A stretch of 64,000 nt of DNA from Bugula neritina. Its lineage: Eukaryota; Bryozoa; Gymnolaemata; Cheilostomatida; Bugulidae. Positions 46,721 through 58,372 of this stretch are shown one piece after another (position 1 is the first letter of the stretch; each line of letters begins with the position of its first letter). The notes below the pieces were generated by a model. It did no database searches, had not been told where the DNA came from, and was given only the letters and a program-made list of their open reading frames with translations. A program made the position numbers and the translations under genes. The DNA lies in the NCBI GenBank assembly GCA_964035545.1, contig OZ037766.1:16934222-16998221 (forward strand), written 5' to 3'.

Positions 46721-49700
46721 CTACAACATTAGTCATACAACATATTGCATCATCAGGCTGTTCCATTCCTAACTAACTCTAAGCTTAAAATTCATCAGTT
46801 GATTTTATAAGACAGTTTTTGTTTGCAGTAGGTTAATTACAACACAAATATGAAATATTACAAGTAATGATTCTTTAGCTTATGCATTAGCCTATTTACA
46901 TTTATCACAGAAACCACTATTAAGATTGTATTTCAAAGTTAGCACAACAGTAGTTGCCCTTTCACCATCAGCACTGTATTGAAATGATTAATATTTCCAA
47001 GCCATTAAGCTAGGTTGCAATATTACAGAATATAAAAACTTATACTCTAGTAAAAAAGTTGAAGTTGTTACCAATTAACATAGAGTCTTGAAACAAACAA
47101 TCTTCCTAAGCCTTCCCCTTAGCTTATAACAAAACAACATGCATATATCACACACAATGTTAGATTAAGTAAATACTAGCCCATATAGACATGCATGGTG
47201 GTGAAACAGCATATAAGGCAGTTTTGAAACTATCTTAATCTTCTATACATGTAACAAATAAAGTGTAAAAAAATATATATATAATTTATAAAAGTTGCTG
47301 TTGCAATCAGCTTGCTAATAAGATGATTAGAAGATTGGAAACAACTTGAAAGTAAACAAGTAAATACAAGAATTTTATATCTATATCTCGATAGTATGAA
47401 AGAACTATAATATACATTTGAAAACAATTATCAATAACATGAATAAATTTCATCATTGTTATTTTGTCATCACTGCTTACTATATTATAGCAAATTAGCT
47501 TTATACCTACAATAACAGTTTTTATTAATGATCAATTCGTTGTTAACAGAATATTATTATGCTTGTCAGCATTGCATTAAAATTGTCATTAATTTAGTAA
47601 ACCAAATACCAGAATAGGAAAAAAGAGAAATAGTAGAAACACTCATGCCAGAAAGAGAAAAGTGTATAAAGCTATACTTACCGACTATTAAGTGCATGAA
47701 GCACTCTGCTATGAAAGAGCAGTAAATGTACCAGCAAATTTATTCACCAAAAGTTTTGTTATACATTTAGCGTTTAGACCTGTTCACCAATCTCACACTT
47801 ACAAAATGATAATTTTTTCTATATAACTTCAACTTCTACTGAGGCACAATTCAAATTTTTTATTATTATGACTTTATATTAATCTCCAAATCAATTCAAA
47901 AGTGCAAACAATTTCAGTAAGATGGTTTATGCACTCAGCTTACCAGGTTTTGCTGGTTTAAAGGCTACTGCTGAGTTTTTCCTTGCATCAGAAACGGGAT
48001 GAATGCTTTTGGAGATTTTGCCTGGAAGATGACTTTTATTTACTGACCACTTTGGGGCCCAAACAATACCAGGATCCTGTAGATTGGTGACTAGAATAGT
48101 AATAGTAAACACTATTAATATTTTCTAAGAAATGCTTTAAGAGATAATAATATATGTGGCGTTTTAGTGATGACAAAACTTTATAAAAACCAAGTTATAG
48201 CTAGTGGTCAGCAGATCACTGTCATAGAAATGAAATAGGATGGTACAACATAATGAGAGAATGTGCTAATCTATCAAAACAACTCCAGATAAATTGAGCA
48301 TAACTTTTAACTGTATTAACTGTGCCAACCACGAGGATAACTGTATTTCCAACTGAAGCTACCTGTGTCTGTGAAATCTCGATTGATGTCGATAGTTGTT
48401 CTCTTTTTGAATTTGTTAAAATCTAATTCCTTTTGAAGATTTGTGTTAGCCAATAGAAACTTTTTAAGTAGGCTTTCTTGTCTCTTGGCCTCAGTTATCT
48501 GAATTGAACATAAATCAGATTGTGACAGTTAATCAGCTTACTTGTAAAAACTTTTTTGAATCTCAATATTTCACAAAGATGAGCCATAAGTTGGAACCAT
48601 GAATGATAATTACAATTTTAAAGTAAAAAAATTGGTTTTTTTATAATGCTTCAAACCTTTGCAACTCAAGTATATCAACTGCTTTTGAGCATAAATACCT
48701 TAAGCTAAGGTATTAAAGCCTTCAAACCTTTGGAGATTGACGAGTTTTTTTATTCTCCATTTCTGCTCGTCTCTTTGCTTGAGTCAACACATCTAGTTGC
48801 TTGTGTCTATCTTTGATGAGCTGTATTTCTGCTAGAAGATCACCTTTGCGTCCTTTTTTTATTTTATCCACAGTCATCTGAATTCTCTCTGTTTCGGGAA
48901 TATTTTCTTCATCATCTGAAGAATTTATGGATGCATACAAATATATAAACACACTAATAAAACATTCATGTTCAAAAATTTTCAGAGTTGAGTCTAGAGA
49001 ATTAAATGAATTTTAAAAGTCATACATAATTAACAAACAGTCGAATTCATCGCCATTGTTACAACGCTCAATATGAGTTCAGTAACTGTTTCAGGATTGT
49101 CCCTTCTTACCGACACAAAACAAAAAAACATGGCCGACATCTTTACAATAAAAAAGCTAACAATTTGATATATTATTCTGTTATACTAAGTATAGTACTT
49201 ATAGCATATTATTATGACTGAGCATTGTAGCTATCTACCCTGGGATGGTGGGCGAGTTCTGCGAGTTAGTGTAGTACGCCCGGTTCTTGTTCTCATTCTG
49301 CTACAGTTGGCTGCAGGTACTTGTTTTGCTTGAGTCTCAACTAGGTCTTTGATTTCAATTTCGCTACTTTCATCAGAGAAATTCTCATCTTCTTCTCCTG
49401 AATCTTTTTTCTCTAACACATTACTCTCAGGCAGTTTTCGCTGAAATTGTAAATAAAAACATCTCAATTGTTAAAAAGGTCAAATTAACTTGCAGGTCTT
49501 ATCCAAACTTTTGGCAGGACTATAATTGTCAATCCTAGTTCACAACAGTGTTATATCACAATAACACACTTTCATTGAAAAAGAAGCAAAGTTTTACAAA
49601 TATAACCTCTGTATGTAGCTATAGAGGTGAGGGGGGGAGGGGGTACAAAAAGCCGGCCAAATTGTGAGAGAACTTATTGACTTACAGTTGTGATTTTTTT

Positions 49701-52700
49701 AATAAAAAGGTATTGACATAATTATTCAGCCATTGTATTTTTAACACTTGCGGAGCATACATGTTAAAGAGGTGAGTCAAAAACTATTTTCACCTACTTT
49801 TTGTAAATTTTGTAAGATGTAGTTAAAGCCTTATAACTTTTTACACTCAAAGGTAACAAGTCTAGATTTTACTGATATTGTTGCCATTGCTTGTCTCTAC
49901 AATGCTTAACTAGTATAACAGCAAACTCTAAAATAAATTTTTCTTGAGCCACATTTATTTCTAACTTGGCCACACGGGGCACAATGGGCCACCTGATTAT
50001 TGCACTCTAATCACTATTATTAGTTTGTTTGCCCAAAAAATTGGTTGAAATGTTACTAAAATGATATATATAGATATAGCCATTTCTGTCATTTTTGTAA
50101 AATATCAAAGACATAATGGTAAGACTACCAAACTACAAGGTGAAGCTCCCCTAATATATACATCTGGTGAGGTTGCCATTTTATACATCGTACAAAACAC
50201 TCTGCTGTTGCTACTAGTGGATAGTCATGATATTCATTATACATTACATCATTGAGGGAATTAATATGTATTTGAGTAAAATAAATTGCGATTTGCTCAT
50301 TTCCTCACCCCCCCCCTTCCCCCTTCCGTACTCCACTCACAAACTTCAGCCATGCACCTTAGCTACAGCTCATAGAAAAAATCCACTCGGAATTTTGTAG
50401 TACATGTTACTAAAGTTTTTTTCTGATAAAAGTTCCTGTGAAGTGGAAATAGAAAAAACATTTTTAGTTCTAAACAGTAATGATAATGGCATCAAAGAAA
50501 TAAGTGATGTGCGTTTGATTTTGCCTCCCCCTGCTATCTGGGGTGGCACAAACCTTACAGATAAAACAGGATTTTTGCTGTAGATCTGAAAGAATATTTG
50601 TATTTATTTGTAATATTAAATAAATAAAGATCAGATGCAACCAAATCAAGAAAGTTTCAATATATTTGTTGTGTCCCACCCAGTGGCCCATTATACCCTG
50701 GTATCGGGGCACAACTGGCCATTTTTTTCATCATGAAAAATTCCTTATTCTGAAAGTTGTAAAAGAGATAGAAAAGACCAACTGATACATATAATAGACA
50801 ACTGATGTAGCATTTAGACTAGACATTATTGAACTAGTAACTTGAAAAACAGACGAATGAGAGAAAAAAATTCAAAGTACGACCTGTTGTGCCCCCCCCC
50901 CCCTGTTACTCCTACATATGCAACCGCAAAATTTTATGTATGCAACTTTTACCAATGTTACAACTATTGGCTTGCACTCTTCGCATTACCAGAAAGTGCC
51001 TTGTGTAAAAATCGTTTGTAGTTAGCAAAACATAGTTTAAACTGACAAATGAGATTTTCACCAATAATCTTCCAGTATCTTTAAATACGCAGTCATGTGT
51101 TCTAAGCCTAACTGGAATAGCTCTTTATCTTGTCATCAAAACAAGTGGCTAATAGGGTCAGCACTTAGTCGCTGCTCTTCATTATACTTATGTTCATGCT
51201 ATTAAAGAGGACATCGTACAGGACTATATACAGACATTTAGGTGAGAAATAGAGAGGGCATTGTCAAGGACAGCACATAGGCAATGTTATTTGCAGGTGA
51301 CCTAACTCTTTGTGATTGCTTTGGGAAAACAATAGAATATAAAAGAAGTTGATTGAAAGTTAGTCAAAAGAAAACAGAGTACCTACCAATTGTTGAAAAC
51401 TACTGAAACACCAAGATAAAGAAATATTATAGCCAAGACACAAAAATTCTTCCCAAATTTACAAGATTCAAATATTTAGTTAGAAACAGCAATGTGCTAA
51501 GATGGAGGTTAGAGGTAAAAGGAAAGAGATATAGAATACCTAAAGCTTGTATTAAATAGAGGGAACTGACTGGGGTGCTATGTGAAAAGAATATGCCTAC
51601 TAAGTTAAAATTGCTAACTTATAAATGGCAATAAAGCCTGTTTCATTGTATGTAAATTGAACATGGTCAATCACAAAACATCTGGCCAACAAAATGACTT
51701 GTTGGGAGATGCAGTGAATGTTGAGGTACTGCCTAAAAATAAGACTGGAGGACCTCAAGAGAAGTGAGGATATTACAGCAGAGGCTAGAAAGATTTCAAT
51801 CAAGGACAGGATGAGAAAGAAAAGGATGGTCGTGGTAGACGCCGAAAAACCAACAAAGGCGTCAAAGGATTGTCAGAGGTGAGAATGAGGAAATGCAAGT
51901 TAAAGGATGACCAAAGCAAAGATGGTGTGATGCCATAACAGCTGACTTTAGATAAATCATTGTTGTTGCTAGAGAAACGGAAAACAGAGATAGATGGAAG
52001 AGCTTGGTGAAATTTGGATTTAAGCAAAAACCTGTCAGTTGCAGAGGACAGTGAAAAGTGTGAAAGTGTAAAATTGTTATTGTTGCAAGGTTAGTTCAAG
52101 ATATATACAACTTACAACTGTTGCCATTATGTTCTTCTGTTGACTGTACTTGGCACGGTCTGCATGAGAGTAATCCCACTTTTTATACTCATGTTTTCTG
52201 CAATGTGTGCTCAGTTTTTCACAGTCATGCAACCCTCTGTTTCTCATTACCTACATCAGAACTTACAATACAGAATAAATAATGCCTCTAGTGTTTGTTA
52301 CCTGTGCAGCAGGTAGAAGCTATATGCATTGATGACTTGCAAAGCCTTAATGAAACTCCAAGTATAGTCAGTGTATGTTATTTTACTCACTATTATTACG
52401 CAAACCTACTATGGTTTTCTATTATGTTAGTTTCATATAACTTTGTTTAGTAATTTAACACTATCAATTGATAGTAATAACATTTAACTATAGAATGTTT
52501 AACATTTCAAAATTAAATGGATGTATAAGCTAAATAAGCTTCCTTGATAGTTTGAGTTTTTGTGTTGATTCATCAGTAGTTACAATTTTATGCTGTATAT
52601 AAATTGATCGTGTATAGTAAATTATATCTCGGCATAATCATTTAAGGACATTTATCACCATTTTATATTAGCAGTGCTTTTCATTAGAAATTAGAAAGAT

Positions 52701-54938
52701 GCTTATAAATGTCATAAAAGTTAACAATAAAATACTAGAACTATAATTCTATAGGTTCATATTTCTGCTATAGTTACATGAAAGCACACCTCTATTTTGT
52801 TTATCAATCAGCGTGTAAGGTGTGTGCAGGTGGAAACAACCTAATTTGCAAGTTTTGGATAATGAATATTTCATCTGAAAGCAAAACTTGCAATTATTTT
52901 AGTTGAATAACTAGTATGACTTTTGCAGATTATTAATTGAGCAGATGTGTTAAAAATCTCTGTTAAAAATTCACCCCTACTTAAACTTTCTTTTAATTTT
53001 TACTAGAGCTTTCAAGTATTAGTTCGATGTACACTTTTATAAAGAGATATTTGACTTAAAATGCTCGTCAAGTTTTACTTGTTTCACACTGAAACACTAC
53101 TACACTGACTAATATATTGCTAATGGATATTTACCAGTGAGTGTAGCAACTTGCAATATACTACCAACTTGTAATATACTAATAACTTGTAATATACTAA
53201 CAACTTGCAATATACTACCAACTTGTAATATACTAATAACTTGTAATATACTAACAACTTGTAATATACTAACAACTTGTAATATACTAACAACTTGTAA
53301 TATACTAACAGCTTGTAATATACTAATAACTTGTAATATGCTAACAACTTGTAGTATACCGACAACTTGTAATATATTAACAACTTGTAATATACTAACA
53401 GCTTGTAATATACCAACAGCTTGTAATGTACCAACAACTTGTAATATACTAACAGCTTGTAATATACTAACAACTTGTAATATATTAACAACTTTTAATA
53501 TGCTAACAGCTTGTAATATACTAAAAATTAAGCAAAACATGGGAGTAAAATATCTTAGTAGTAGAAAGAATTTATCATGATTATTAAAAAATGCAAGCTT
53601 CTGTAGCCCAATGATACAAAACAAGTCAAAACGATATGAAATTATAAAAAAAAAATCTTGACACACCTCAGCATATTTATTCATCACAGAGTCATATCGC
53701 TGCCCGTCAATGAGATTTGTTGTAGCTGCACGGGAAGGTGTGAAGCTGCTTTTGCTGCCTCTACCCAAAGGTGATATAGAGTAAGCAAAGTCTTCATTCA
53801 GTGCCAGCATACTCATTAGTGATTGTCTTTTAGTGGTCAGCTGCGCAATCTCACTCTTCATTCTATCCATTAGATAATAATTATACAAAATATAGGTTAC
53901 AAGCACTTACAAATTGTGTTAATGTAATGCAGTGGTTAAATAAGGATGTAATGAAGAACTAAAAATATAAATAATGCAGTCTCAGTTCAGTAAAGGAAAT
54001 GAATTGGTAGCTATATTATTTAGATGTTACATTGCCATTGACTTGAAGATAAAAGCATTTTATTTTGCTGAGCAAACTTTGTTTGACAAAACCCTTTTCA
54101 ATATTTTATTGTGAGAGTAATTGAAGGAAGGAAGACTTTCCCATAAAAAGCTCCACAATAAGTGTATCTAATGTGTTGAACAGACGTTATAGCTTTCATC
54201 TCATGTATTACTGAATGTGAATGGTAGCTTGAATGGCATGATCTAAGTATGGATTATGATTAAAATAATACAATTTAGCTGATATATGACATGCCTTACA
54301 GCAAATATAATTACTTTTACATTGCATGGCCATGTCTAGCCTGAGTTCCACAGAATCTTGCTAACAAATACAATACCATTAATAGAATTTATATGCAAAT
54401 CAAGGAAAAAAATTAATGCATGGTCAGTTTGGAGTATATGTATAAATATGGAACTCAATAACCCCTGGCATTGCTGAGTTTTATTTGATTCATCAACGAA
54501 TTTTAAAAGTCTATAGTCAGTCTTCTACTTTCAACTCAGCCATCAGCTTTTTTAATCCTGTGACGTAAAGTTGAGCATAGCATGAGCAGTGCAAATATTA
54601 TTGGATGAAACAAAGAGATTTTACTTTCTTTGAAAGCACCCTGTTATTTAGTAATTTTAATAAATTCAAGTATGGAGTAAAACCTGAAATGAATACCTGA
54701 TTATTTTATAGTTGCAATCAATCTGTAATTTTTAAATAATTATTCAATAAAACCATTTCCAAAAATTGTCTATTTTCTTTCAGATTTTTATCATATTTAG
54801 TTTTTTGAGCTTCGCTGACCTTAGACTATTCTTAAGGAGATTTTCATCTATCTTAGGCAGCTTTCTGTTACAGGTGACACAGGCATTTGCAAATAGGTCA
54901 GCATTTCCTGTCTCAGTTCTGAAACCAGGAGTGAGCAT
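46554..54938 (-). CDS. Unrecognised coiled-coil protein gene, eight coding exons, 429 residues
   Basis: The model on the minus strand is 54938-54820, 53862-53667, 52250-52116, 49440-49239, 48915-48728, 48498-48363, 48090-47944 and 46720-46554 (TGA). Every junction joins in a compatible phase and the total is 430 codons including the stop, which strongly supports one gene. The N-terminus is MLTPGFRTETGNADLFANA with a C-x2-C pair (CVTCNRKL). A charged segment with KSEIAQLTTKRQSLM follows, then a KHEYKKWDYSHADRAKY helix, an acidic stretch (SGEEDENFSDESSEIEI), a basic Arg/Thr patch, two coiled-coil segments (IQLIKDRHKQLDVLTQAKRR and ITEAKRQESLLKKFLLANTN), and a conserved-looking tail (DPGIVWAPKW, LPPCIYLPKHIDKKIP, ESAWLLDKFMKETLDMA). 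There is no membrane segment or enzyme motif. The composition suggests a cytoskeletal, centrosomal or chromatin-associated role, which is inference only; I cannot name the family. Confidence 0.85.
47944..48090 (-). CDS. Coiled-coil gene, coding exon 7
   Basis: The acceptor ATTCTAG precedes 48090, and this choice restores frame from exon 6. The acceptor at CTACAG twelve bases on would put the exon out of frame. The donor is AACCTG|GTAAGC. It encodes NLQDPGIVWAPKW and a Lys/Ser/Pro-rich stretch. Confidence 0.85.
48363..48498 (-). CDS. Coiled-coil gene, coding exon 6
   Basis: The acceptor AATTCAG precedes 48498 and the donor GACACAG|GTAGCT lies at 48363. It encodes a second coiled-coil segment (EAKRQESLLKKFLLANTNLQ) and TIDINRDFTDT. 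Confidence 0.88.
48728..48915 (-). CDS. Coiled-coil gene, coding exon 5
   Basis: The acceptor TTCTTCAG precedes 48915 and the donor CCAAAG|GTTTGA follows 48728. It encodes DEENIPETERIQMTVDKIKK and the strongest heptad-like segment (LLAEIQLIKDRHKQLDVLTQ). Confidence 0.88.
49239..49440 (-). CDS. Coiled-coil gene, coding exon 4 (acidic then basic)
   Basis: The acceptor ATTTCAG precedes 49440 and the donor CCCAG|GTAGAT lies at 49239. It encodes an acidic block followed by an Arg/Thr-rich block (RMRTRTGRTTLTRRTRPPSQ) and ends with one base of an Asp codon. Confidence 0.88.
51160..52060 (+). pseudogene. LINE ORF2 fragment in an intron of the coiled-coil gene
   Basis: Frames read MLFAGDLTLCDCFGK, where active elements have FADD, then LKVSQKKTEYL, FTRFKYLV, TGVLCEKNMPTKLKLL, and near the end PKQRWCDAITADF and RETENRDRWKSLV. 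These are the RT catalytic region and the C-terminal region of a non-LTR element. Many shifts and stops show it to be old. It lies antisense to the host gene within the intron between coding exons 3 and 4. Confidence 0.85.
52116..52250 (-). CDS. Coiled-coil gene, coding exon 3
   Basis: A 45-codon, phase 0-0 exon with acceptor GATGTAG and donor AGTT|GTAAGT. It encodes RNRGLHDCEKLSTHCRKHEY and KKWDYSHADRAKYSQQKN, an amphipathic, charged helix-like segment. Confidence 0.85.
53147..53524. repeat. 18-bp minisatellite
   Basis: About 21 copies of AACTTGTAATATACTAAC with substitutions (AGCTTG, CCAACT, TTAACA variants). The unit is a multiple of three, so open frames run through it on both strands (ILQVVS and NILTTC repeats). 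These are not genes. It lies in the intron between coding exons 2 and 3 of the coiled-coil gene. Confidence 0.97.
53667..53862 (-). CDS. Coiled-coil gene, coding exon 2
   Basis: The acceptor ATGGATAG precedes 53862 and has a poor pyrimidine tract. The donor GCTGAG|GTGTGT follows 53667. It encodes KSEIAQLTTKRQSLMSMLAL and a Ser/Arg-rich stretch (GRGSKSSFTPSRAATTN). The first base completes the split Arg codon from exon 1. Confidence 0.75.
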
Positions 54939-54980
54939 TTTGATGAGGTGAGATGTAGTAAAGTTTCTAGAGATTGTAAC
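54820..54980 (-). CDS. Coiled-coil gene, coding exon 1
   Basis: The acceptor TTTGCAG precedes 54980 and the donor CTAAG|GTCAGC (weak) follows 54820. The first ATG is at 54938-54936. A candidate upstream UTR exon at 55373-55406 carries an in-frame TGA, which supports this ATG as the start. The exon encodes the C-x2-C pair. The frame would run to a stop if the donor were not used, so an alternative short isoform is possible. Confidence 0.7.
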
Positions 54981-55372
54981 CTGCAAATAACATGTGATCA
55001 CTATGCAACACCAAGAACAATGTGACAACTCTTTATAATGCACTCAAAACTTACAAATTAAAATTTTGACACATATGACTCTTATACTGTATATAGAATG
55101 CTAATTTTATTAGTTGCATAAGCAATATAGTAGAAAGTAATAAAGTGACCTGCAACGTACTATATAGTTACAATAACTCAACCACTAGTATATTAGTTAT
55201 CAAGAACTTTTCTTATATTTTGACTGCTACAAAGCATCAAATTGATATATACCAAAAGTCTTTCATTTGCTTTACTAGATAATTTTTAAATAACGTCTTA
55301 TACAGTTTATAGTCTTATAAAAATAACAAATGCACATTTCATTAGTTTAATAAGATCACAGAAATAGCTTAC

Positions 55373-55406
55373 CTTATAGTTTATCTTCTTTCATAAAGAA
55401 CTGAAC
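55373..55406 (-). other. Candidate 5' UTR exon of the coiled-coil gene
   Basis: A good donor (CTATAAG|GTAAGC) on the minus strand ends a possible exon whose upstream limit is unclear (a TTGTTCAG acceptor precedes about 55406, or it is a first exon reaching further). In the frame of coding exon 1 it contains a TGA at 55393-55391, consistent with non-coding leader. Confidence 0.4.
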
Positions 55407-55934
55407 AAATTTAAGACAGAATGTGCTAGCAACAGTTAACATTGTGCCAATGTGTCTGGCTGAATGATCTACTAAACTGGCAGCACTTATACAGCTTGGC
55501 TAAACAATAACAACCAAATATATTAACAAAAACTATGTCAACAATCTCTGCTATTTATGCTGTTAGCAGATTGTTTAAAGATTAGAAGCATTAAAGCAAT
55601 GCATACCACTGAAATAACAACTTATTAGGGTTTATAATACTTTGTTAGAGTTATTTGAGTGTGCTAATTGAAACGTAAAACCTTTTTAGAAATCATGATC
55701 TGACTTTGTATTGAAGTGGATTAGAAGCAAATTACATATTAAACTTTTATTATAGTTATAGGTTTGTCTCCTAGCAACTTATTCAATGACTGCAGCTTAA
55801 TAGAAAAACAAATCCTTTACAAATAAAATTAAGTTTAGTCTAGAAGTAACCTCCAATTATCTTTCACTCATTACACTCCGAGGGGTGGCCACACAACTTT
55901 TTTAGAAATGGGGAGTTTGAAGGATCCTAATTAA

Positions 55935-56350
55935 TCTGTGAAAACTCTAGACTGTTCTGTGCACCCAGTTAGCCACAAAAGCGCTTCAAACTTTAAAAAT
56001 GAATCAGGAGTTGTCTTTTCTTAACGTTTTTGTGAGTTGGCTAAATATCTTGGAATTATTCAAGCTAATTTATTTTATATAAGCAAAATAATTTTGCTGA
56101 TAATTATAGATACTCTGTTCACTTTTCTGTTATAAAAACTCTAATTTTTTCTGTCCACCCAGTTAGTCACAAAAGCTCTTTAAAATTTTACAGGAGTTGT
56201 TTCCCCACAACTTTGGCCAAATTCATTAAATATTATCTTGAAATTATTGAAGCTAGTTTATTATATATACAAGCAAAAACTTTTGCAGATAAACATAGAT
56301 GTGTTTTTCACTTCTCTGAGTTTAATTTTAGTGATTTTCTTGCGAAAACA
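55935..56350. repeat. Diverged tandem duplication, about 200-bp unit
   Basis: Two adjacent copies: about 55935-56130 and 56136-56350. Shared order is AAAACTCTA, CACCCAGTTAG-CACAAAAG, CAGGAGTTGT, AATATC/TATCTTGGAATTATT-type, AAGCTA-TTTATTATATA, and AAGCAAAA-TTTTGC-GATAA. Many substitutions separate the copies. No coding content is supported. Confidence 0.8.
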
Positions 56351-57040
56351 TCTGAAAAAAAGTGGACTATATCGACGAAAACAAGCAAAGGAATGGGTTT
56401 TCTAGTTATAAGGCAAACATTATTATTGATCAGCTATAAAAAAGCCGAATTATAAGTAAATCTGTGTCTGATAATGATTTTCTTCACGATTTTTATTATA
56501 ATAACTATTTTTACAAAAAAGTTATGAGAAGCATGGGCAGGTTGGTCTGGACTCCGGAAAATAATGTTTTAAATGTGTATGATTGAGCTTTGCCAATAAA
56601 TTTGAGCTGAACTATATATAAATAAGCAATTTGGTTTTTAAAACAATGATATTGGTTAAAATGCATATTTTTAGACTATCTTGGTATAATGACTCTAGAG
56701 TCAATTTAGCTCAGTTATAGTTACAGAAGAAATATCCTAAAACTTCCCTATAATTTAAAATATATATGGTTATATTTAAGCCATCCATAAGAAAAATGAT
56801 CTTGAACTGCCTTATTTAAAGATCATAGGCATGTACTTTTCTTATGTGTGCCATTTGTCACAAAAATAATAATTTCTCATCAGCAAATAAAACAAGCTGA
56901 GTTTGAGACTGGTGCATTTTTGTGTTAAACATGGAGTATAAATATTTGAGAGAACAATCTTATTATTATAGTTGTTGCATACCAAATAAAATTGCATTCA
57001 GCTAGAATGTTTTGAACATGGTGGAATTTTTAAAAAAGCA

Positions 57041-58372
57041 GAACTCAAATGTTTACAATTAGATCATGAGGAAGCAGGTACACAAACTTTGTTAAGTGCA
57101 AAATATCTTATGAACACCATAAGCCCACGTGTAATAATCAAATCTCAAGACACTGATGTTTTCATCCTAAGTCTCGCTATTTGCAAAACATTACCTTCTT
57201 ACCAATTATATTTTTTCACAGGTATGGTAATCATGGTGTCATGCCAGATAGAGGCTAGGCTAAATTTCCTACTTAGACGCTAGTTATTTATTTTGGTAAA
57301 ATGTATTTTCATGTGCAACTTATTTTAATATTATTTAAATATTTGTATAATTAAATAAACTTGGATCAATTGCTTGTTATTTAGCACATAAATAAATTCC
57401 TTTGATCCGCATTAACTTATTAATTTTGTATATTTTATACATCTTGCCTGTTGTTTGAAAAGATATTTTGTTAAGAAGTATCACTTAAAGATAGTGTCTA
57501 TTATTAATGCATTACTACTTTTTGTCCCACACAAATTTGTGAAAATAATAGAATATTATTCTAGATAATTCATGTTAGCTACTATAGCTATTAGCATATT
57601 AGCTATTTAGCAATCAATACATATGGTAACAAAATAAAAATAGCGTCTATCTGGGAGGAAACCATAATCATATTAGGTATTTGAATATATAATCAACATT
57701 GCAGCAAATAAATCCGGACCGCGATTGTGTGCAACACTTACTAGATTTCATGCTTTAACAAGTTGTGATTTGACTATATAGTGCTTTTTATGGAAAAGGA
57801 TAGCGCGCAGCCTACTCTCTCTTGAGAAAATGTTCCGAATGTATGAGAAGCTTTGAACACCTCGGGAAGTATTTCAAGCTGTAAGCCATTACAGCGGCTG
57901 AAGTAGAACAACTTGTCTATAAACTTTATGGAGCAGGAAATTCAAATATAGATGATGCCCGATATACACTGTATTTTGTTCACCGTCTAAAATAACTCAA
58001 TACTGTTTGCCTCCAAGAAAAGATGATTTAAATTTGCGCTTAAAAAGAGCAGATTATCAGGCAGCCATTTGGCGAAAGGTGACAACAGCCTATATTGATG
58101 CACCACCCCCAGAACATTATGAAAGGATTGTTGAGAATCATGGCAGCATAAATATAAAGTGGATGATTCAAACTTCCGCACCTGAACATGTATATTGCAA
58201 AGTTTAAACTGCTCCTGTAAGACTAGCTGCAACATATCAAGATGTGGATGTCAGAAGTCTCAAATGCAGTGCATGCACTGATGTTTGTCAATGTAAGGAT
58301 TGTCTGAAAAGAAGCTCTATATTGGGGAAGAAGCTGATGAGACTGACGGCAGTGACAATGATGGCGAGAATA
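57041..58372 (+). pseudogene. Relic of the large transposon-like ORF family (C-terminal part), interrupted
   Basis: A first piece (57089-57225) reads VIIKSQDTDVFILSLAICK-x-LP, matching the DTDVLVLALA motif of the family. After about 480 bp of non-coding sequence it resumes with TRFHALTSCD, SAFYGKG-like residues, PPRKDDLNLRLKRADYQAAI-WRK and INIKWMI, then a Cys-rich tail (LKCSACTDVCQCKDCLKRSS). The tail pattern, C-x-C with short spacings, resembles the zinc-binding end of these proteins. Stops and shifts make it dead. It probably belongs to the same family as 43799-44870. Confidence 0.7.
57234..57642 (+). repeat. Dispersed repeat, copy 2, inside the ORF relic
   Basis: Homologous to 1449-1806 (see that entry) in the same orientation. 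It separates the two coding pieces of the relic at 57041-58372. Confidence 0.75.

Noticed and set aside
53109-53906. A 265-codon minus-strand frame as a single exon
   Set aside because: Only its first 65 codons (53862-53667) are flanked by splice sites and fit the neighbouring exons; the rest is intron running into an 18-bp minisatellite.
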